Below are positions 8,101-9,847 of a stretch of DNA of 9,847 nt, in pieces. The DNA is taken from assembly GCA_016342385.1 (NCBI GenBank), contig JAEINM010000127.1:1-9847 (forward strand). Reading direction: 5' to 3'. The translations under genes and the position numbers were made by a program. Origin of the DNA: Spirochaetaceae bacterium. Its GTDB lineage: Bacteria > Spirochaetota > Spirochaetia > DSM-2461. Position 1 is the stretch's first letter, and each line of letters starts with the position of its first letter. Under the pieces are notes generated by a model, which was not told the origin of the DNA, did no database searches, and saw nothing but the letters and a program-made list of their open reading frames with translations.

Positions 8101-8274
8101 CTCTTCAGGACCGGCACCTTCATAATTTGTAAAGATAACAAGGATGGGAGGACTTATTTCCGGGTAGAGGTCTATTGGTATTCTCGGGCTTATATATAAA
8201 CCCAGGCCAATCAATATAGTAAAAGCAACAATTATGGTTACCGGTTTATTGACCACCGTTCTGGTAAGACTCAT
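5122..8274 (-). CDS. RND-family inner-membrane efflux pump (HAE-1/AcrB-like)
   Basis: A 1050-residue proton-driven RND transporter, the usual AcrB length, which takes substrates from the periplasm or membrane leaflet and passes them to a TolC channel. The architecture is complete: TM1 (about 11-30), a large periplasmic porter domain (about 31-338) with PTNYEGAGPEEVE-type family sequence, TM2-TM6 (about 340-497), TM7 (about 545-566), a second periplasmic domain (about 567-870) and TM8-TM12 (about 872-1035). TM4 reads GIGMIVDSSIVILENI, so Asp410 keeps the place of AcrB Asp407 while Ser411 replaces Asp408. TM10 reads GIVVNNGIVLVDY, with Asn946 in the place of Lys940. TM11 keeps the RLRPILMTT block with Arg978 (Arg971 in AcrB). 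The metal-transporter Met ligands of CusA are not apparent, so lipophilic drugs, detergents or lipids are likelier substrates. The ATG lies 2 nt after the adaptor stop, with GAGG 7 nt upstream. Confidence 0.96.
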   Translation of the reverse strand: MSLTRTVVNKPVTIIVAFTILIGLGLYISPRIPIDLYPEISPPILVIFTNYEGAGPEEVENTLTRPLEGMLTNVSSIKGITSTSSEGTSMILLEFSWGLDLSEASNEVRDKLEFIKDYLPEDAGSPQIFKFDPSMIPILDLVIRGDRSSEELLKIAEDTVQPLIEQVEGVSLTSVLGGRKSIVKVETSANRLEAYGLTLTQVTQALMSQNIQIGAGSIEEGSKKFLIRTSGEFDSIDDIRNTVVSYKGGIMVPGQPLDPSKVIKLDDIAIVSMGQEDQTSAVYINGEPGINIMVQKQTGTNSVETADNVIARLDEINKVLPHGVTVEVISDSTKMIRTTLNQVTSSALTGAIFAMVILFIFLRSLKSTFIIGLSIPVSLLITIMAMYFFGLTLNLMTLTGLILGIGMIVDSSIVILENIYRYREKGAKLKASALLGTQEMILAITASILTTICVFLPMIMFKSELDVIGVMFQDLAFTIVIALLSSLVIAVTLVPSLASRFVKLHTKKQKPIKSPILKSIDDKMEKWFTGLDVKYMKSLRTVLDHKIATIFIILIIFISSLILIPTVGINFLPTAGEDFVQVSVELPAGTKLAVTEDVINQLQFFVESEIEGYTDIIITNGSNGGFFGETPSNQGSIKILLPKFEERIETSDEIKEILRSHFEDFPSAKFSFTAGQQNMGGNPNPIDVIIKSEDLTLAGETAIKIRDLIKDNIPEVTEPSVNLNEGLPQVEVNIDREKAYALGLNIYSIGSEISANIDGKNAGKYRVDGEEFDIKVVLKEEDRKTLEDLNNIFVMSQLGEKIPVSNFATLKKTTGPVGINREDQSRVLHVTGGLSPGSSTSEVEKKVRNLVTENIVADEGVMIDFGGDWAEIMNMIFKFVVIMIIAIALVFAVMASQFESLLDPFIIFLCLPLMLIGVIWIYIITGTTFSMFTAVGLIMLAGIVVNNGIVLVDYTNLLRERGYTIREACIQAGGNRLRPILMTTLTTILGMVPMAFFPGEGSDLVQPIGLTVIGGLVINTLMTLYLAPVLYSIFNRKHKSNVLEIQEAAV

Positions 8275-8276
8275 TC

Positions 8277-9239
8277 TCAGGCCTCTTCTTTTGTTTTTTC
8301 AGATAAAGGAGCCACTTCCTTGATTACTTTTACCCGGACTCCATCTTCCAGCAGAGTCTGTCCTTGTATAACAACCTTTTCTCCCGCAGATAAACCGGAG
8401 AGTATCTCACTGATGTCATTTATATTAACTCCCTCAACTATAGTCCTCTTCTCAACAGTATTATTGTCTATCACTACATAGATGAATTTTTCACCAAACC
8501 TCTCATTTACACAATCAGAGGGTATTTTAACAATATTATCTTTAACAGATGTGGTTATTTTTATTTTAGAGAACATGCCCGATTTTATTCTGCTGTCGCG
8601 ACTTGTCAGTTTCAGTTTAATCTCCATAGTTCTTGAATTGGGATCAACAACAGGGCTGAGTTCTGAAATTACGGCAGAAAAGACTTCGCCCGGATAGGCT
8701 TCAAAGGTTAGTTCCGCCGGCATTCCCAGGGCTATCCGGGATATTTTTCTCTCGGAGATAAAGGTTCTCACTTGAAGATTCGCCAGATCTCCGATAGTTG
8801 CCATGGGCGCCTGTTGGGATACTGTTGATCCTGCAGTTCCCGGAAAAGAGGTAACTGTTCCGCTTATGGGGCTGTATACCGGGCTGTTGGCAAAGTTCAT
8901 TCCCGGACGTGAAGGATCAATGTAGGCCAAAATATCACCTTTTCTAACATAATCTCCCAGATCCACTTTAACCTGAGTGATTTTTCCTGCCGTATCGGGA
9001 TAGACATCGACGAATTCACCCGCCACGATATCTCCATTAACAAAAAGATAATCCATAATCTGGCCTTGGACCGCCAGAGTCGTATTGACAGCAAAGACCT
9101 GCTCTTCATTTTCTGTAGTATTTATCTTCTCATTATTCTCATTGCTCTTCTTTGTCAGCAGAATTACTGTTGCCACAGCAATAATCAGAACTGCCAGTGT
9201 TATCAGCAGTCCCGGTAAAAACCTTTTTTTATCACTCAT
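8277..9239 (-). CDS. RND periplasmic adaptor (membrane fusion protein), hairpin-less
   Basis: A 320-residue adaptor linking the inner-membrane pump to the TolC channel. An uncleaved hydrophobic anchor (about residues 9-28) follows a short basic start; there is no lipobox Cys. Residues of about 50-78 start the beta-barrel and membrane-proximal part. The biotinyl-lipoyl domain follows: first half DTAGKITQVKVDLGDYVRKG (82-101), second half VYSPISGTVTSFPGTAGSTV (121-140). The two halves are separated by only about 16-20 residues, where AcrA has a 60-70 residue alpha-hairpin. The beta-barrel (about 155-235, including AELTFEAYPGEVFSAVISELSP) and the C-terminal membrane-proximal domain (about 236-308, ending GLSAGEKVVIQGQTLLEDGVRVKV) are standard. 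The missing hairpin matches the published description of Borrelia BesA. The ATG is 2 nt after the TolC-like stop; the nearest GGAG is an unusually long 14 nt upstream, which suggests coupling to the upstream gene. Confidence 0.94.
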   Translation of the reverse strand: MSDKKRFLPGLLITLAVLIIAVATVILLTKKSNENNEKINTTENEEQVFAVNTTLAVQGQIMDYLFVNGDIVAGEFVDVYPDTAGKITQVKVDLGDYVRKGDILAYIDPSRPGMNFANSPVYSPISGTVTSFPGTAGSTVSQQAPMATIGDLANLQVRTFISERKISRIALGMPAELTFEAYPGEVFSAVISELSPVVDPNSRTMEIKLKLTSRDSRIKSGMFSKIKITTSVKDNIVKIPSDCVNERFGEKFIYVVIDNNTVEKRTIVEGVNINDISEILSGLSAGEKVVIQGQTLLEDGVRVKVIKEVAPLSEKTKEEA

Positions 9240-9241
9240 AA

Positions 9242-9847
9242 CTATTCTATTATCTCCTCAACAGACGTATTTAAGGTATATTCAAGATTTAATAATTCTG
9301 TTATATAGGAGAGCTGTACTCCTAATACTGCAACTTCTGCACTTAGTAGATCATTTTGTGCTGATTCCACATCAAGAAGTTCTTTTGTTCCCAGTTGATA
9401 GGCTTCACTAGTCATTTCATAGGCTTTTCTTGCCAGTTCTGCATTTAGTTTATTTGCTTCCAGTTGTTCAATTGAGTTTTCCAGCTTGGCTAATGTATTA
9501 ATAATTTCAACCTCTGAATCAAGAGCTGCTGATTGTATCTGGAGTTTCATCTGGGTTATTTGGTCCTTAGAATTCTTTATTTCCACATTACTTTTAGAGC
9601 CGGGAATATAATTGTCCAGAGAAAAAGAAAGGCTAATCGTAAATACACCCATACCAATGCCATTGGAATTATTATAACTCCACTTTTCTTCTAAAGGAGA
9701 TGTTGTAAATGGATTATATGTCAATAGGTTATGTTGGTAACTGAATGTCAGCATTGGGGTATAGGCATAAAGAGCAGAGATGCTTTTTCCATTCTCCATA
9801 ACTTCTAAAGTTTTCTGCATTGATTTCAGACTGAGTGATTTAGAAAG
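9242..9847 (-). CDS. TolC-family outer-membrane channel, N terminus beyond window
   Basis: The C-terminal 201 residues of a TolC/BesC-type outer-membrane efflux protein; the frame stays open through the right edge of the window. The Met at 9820 is internal, since nine further in-frame codons (LSKSLSLKS) precede it with no stop. The visible part covers the end of a long helix, an outer-membrane beta segment (LYAYTPMLTFSYQHNLL ... GVFTISLSFSLDNYIPG) and the final helical hairpin. It ends with the family hallmark AYQLGTKELLDVESAQNDLL followed by the helix to LLNLEYTLN. It represents the second of the two repeats that make up each protomer of the trimeric channel. It is the most upstream visible gene of the efflux operon; the operon promoter lies outside the window. 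Confidence 0.93.
   Translation of the reverse strand, partial: LSKSLSLKSMQKTLEVMENGKSISALYAYTPMLTFSYQHNLLTYNPFTTSPLEEKWSYNNSNGIGMGVFTISLSFSLDNYIPGSKSNVEIKNSKDQITQMKLQIQSAALDSEVEIINTLAKLENSIEQLEANKLNAELARKAYEMTSEAYQLGTKELLDVESAQNDLLSAEVAVLGVQLSYITELLNLEYTLNTSVEEIIE

Noticed and set aside
9242..9820. The TolC-like gene as a complete 192-residue protein starting at 9820
   Set aside because: The frame stays open to the window edge, and the sequence is only the C-terminal half of a family of about 420-480 residues.

Overview
All eight genes supported in this 9.8 kb window lie on the minus strand, so the window is best read from its right edge to its left. The gene content and a moderate-to-low G+C impression suggest a spirochaete, probably a free-living or Treponema-like member of the Spirochaetales. 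The main clues are a TolC/adaptor/RND operon in the same order as Borrelia besC-besA-besB and an adaptor that lacks the alpha-hairpin, as BesA does. This taxonomic call is an inference and was not tested by any search.

Right half (9847 to about 4807): a tripartite efflux operon. It contains the C-terminal part of a TolC-family outer-membrane channel (cut by the window edge), a compact membrane-anchored periplasmic adaptor, a complete 1050-residue RND (HAE-1/AcrB-like) pump, and a 92-residue PII-like protein. Gaps are 2 nt, 2 nt and a 4-nt ATGA overlap, so the four genes are almost certainly co-transcribed and translationally coupled. An intrinsic terminator (4838 to 4807) closes the unit just after the PII-like gene. 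The PII-like protein is the most suggestive part: it is positioned as a possible small regulatory subunit of the pump.

Left half (4690 to 1): an unnamed 281-residue basic protein with a sigma-70 region-4-like helix-turn-helix at its C terminus and a weak region-2-like N terminus; rdgB (XTP/dITP pyrophosphatase), starting 19 nt later; pepF (oligoendopeptidase F), after a 122-nt gap holding a G/C-rich inverted-repeat element; and serS (seryl-tRNA synthetase), whose C terminus runs off the left edge. A second, unrelated 30-bp palindrome lies between pepF and serS. The serS start codon has no Shine-Dalgarno sequence and sits 7 nt after a good -10 box, which hints at a leaderless mRNA.

No RNA genes, CRISPR arrays, insertion sequences or phage genes were seen. 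No gap between genes exceeds 300 bases. The largest are 1145-1312, 4691-4846 and 3110-3231, and their contents are described in the feature list.
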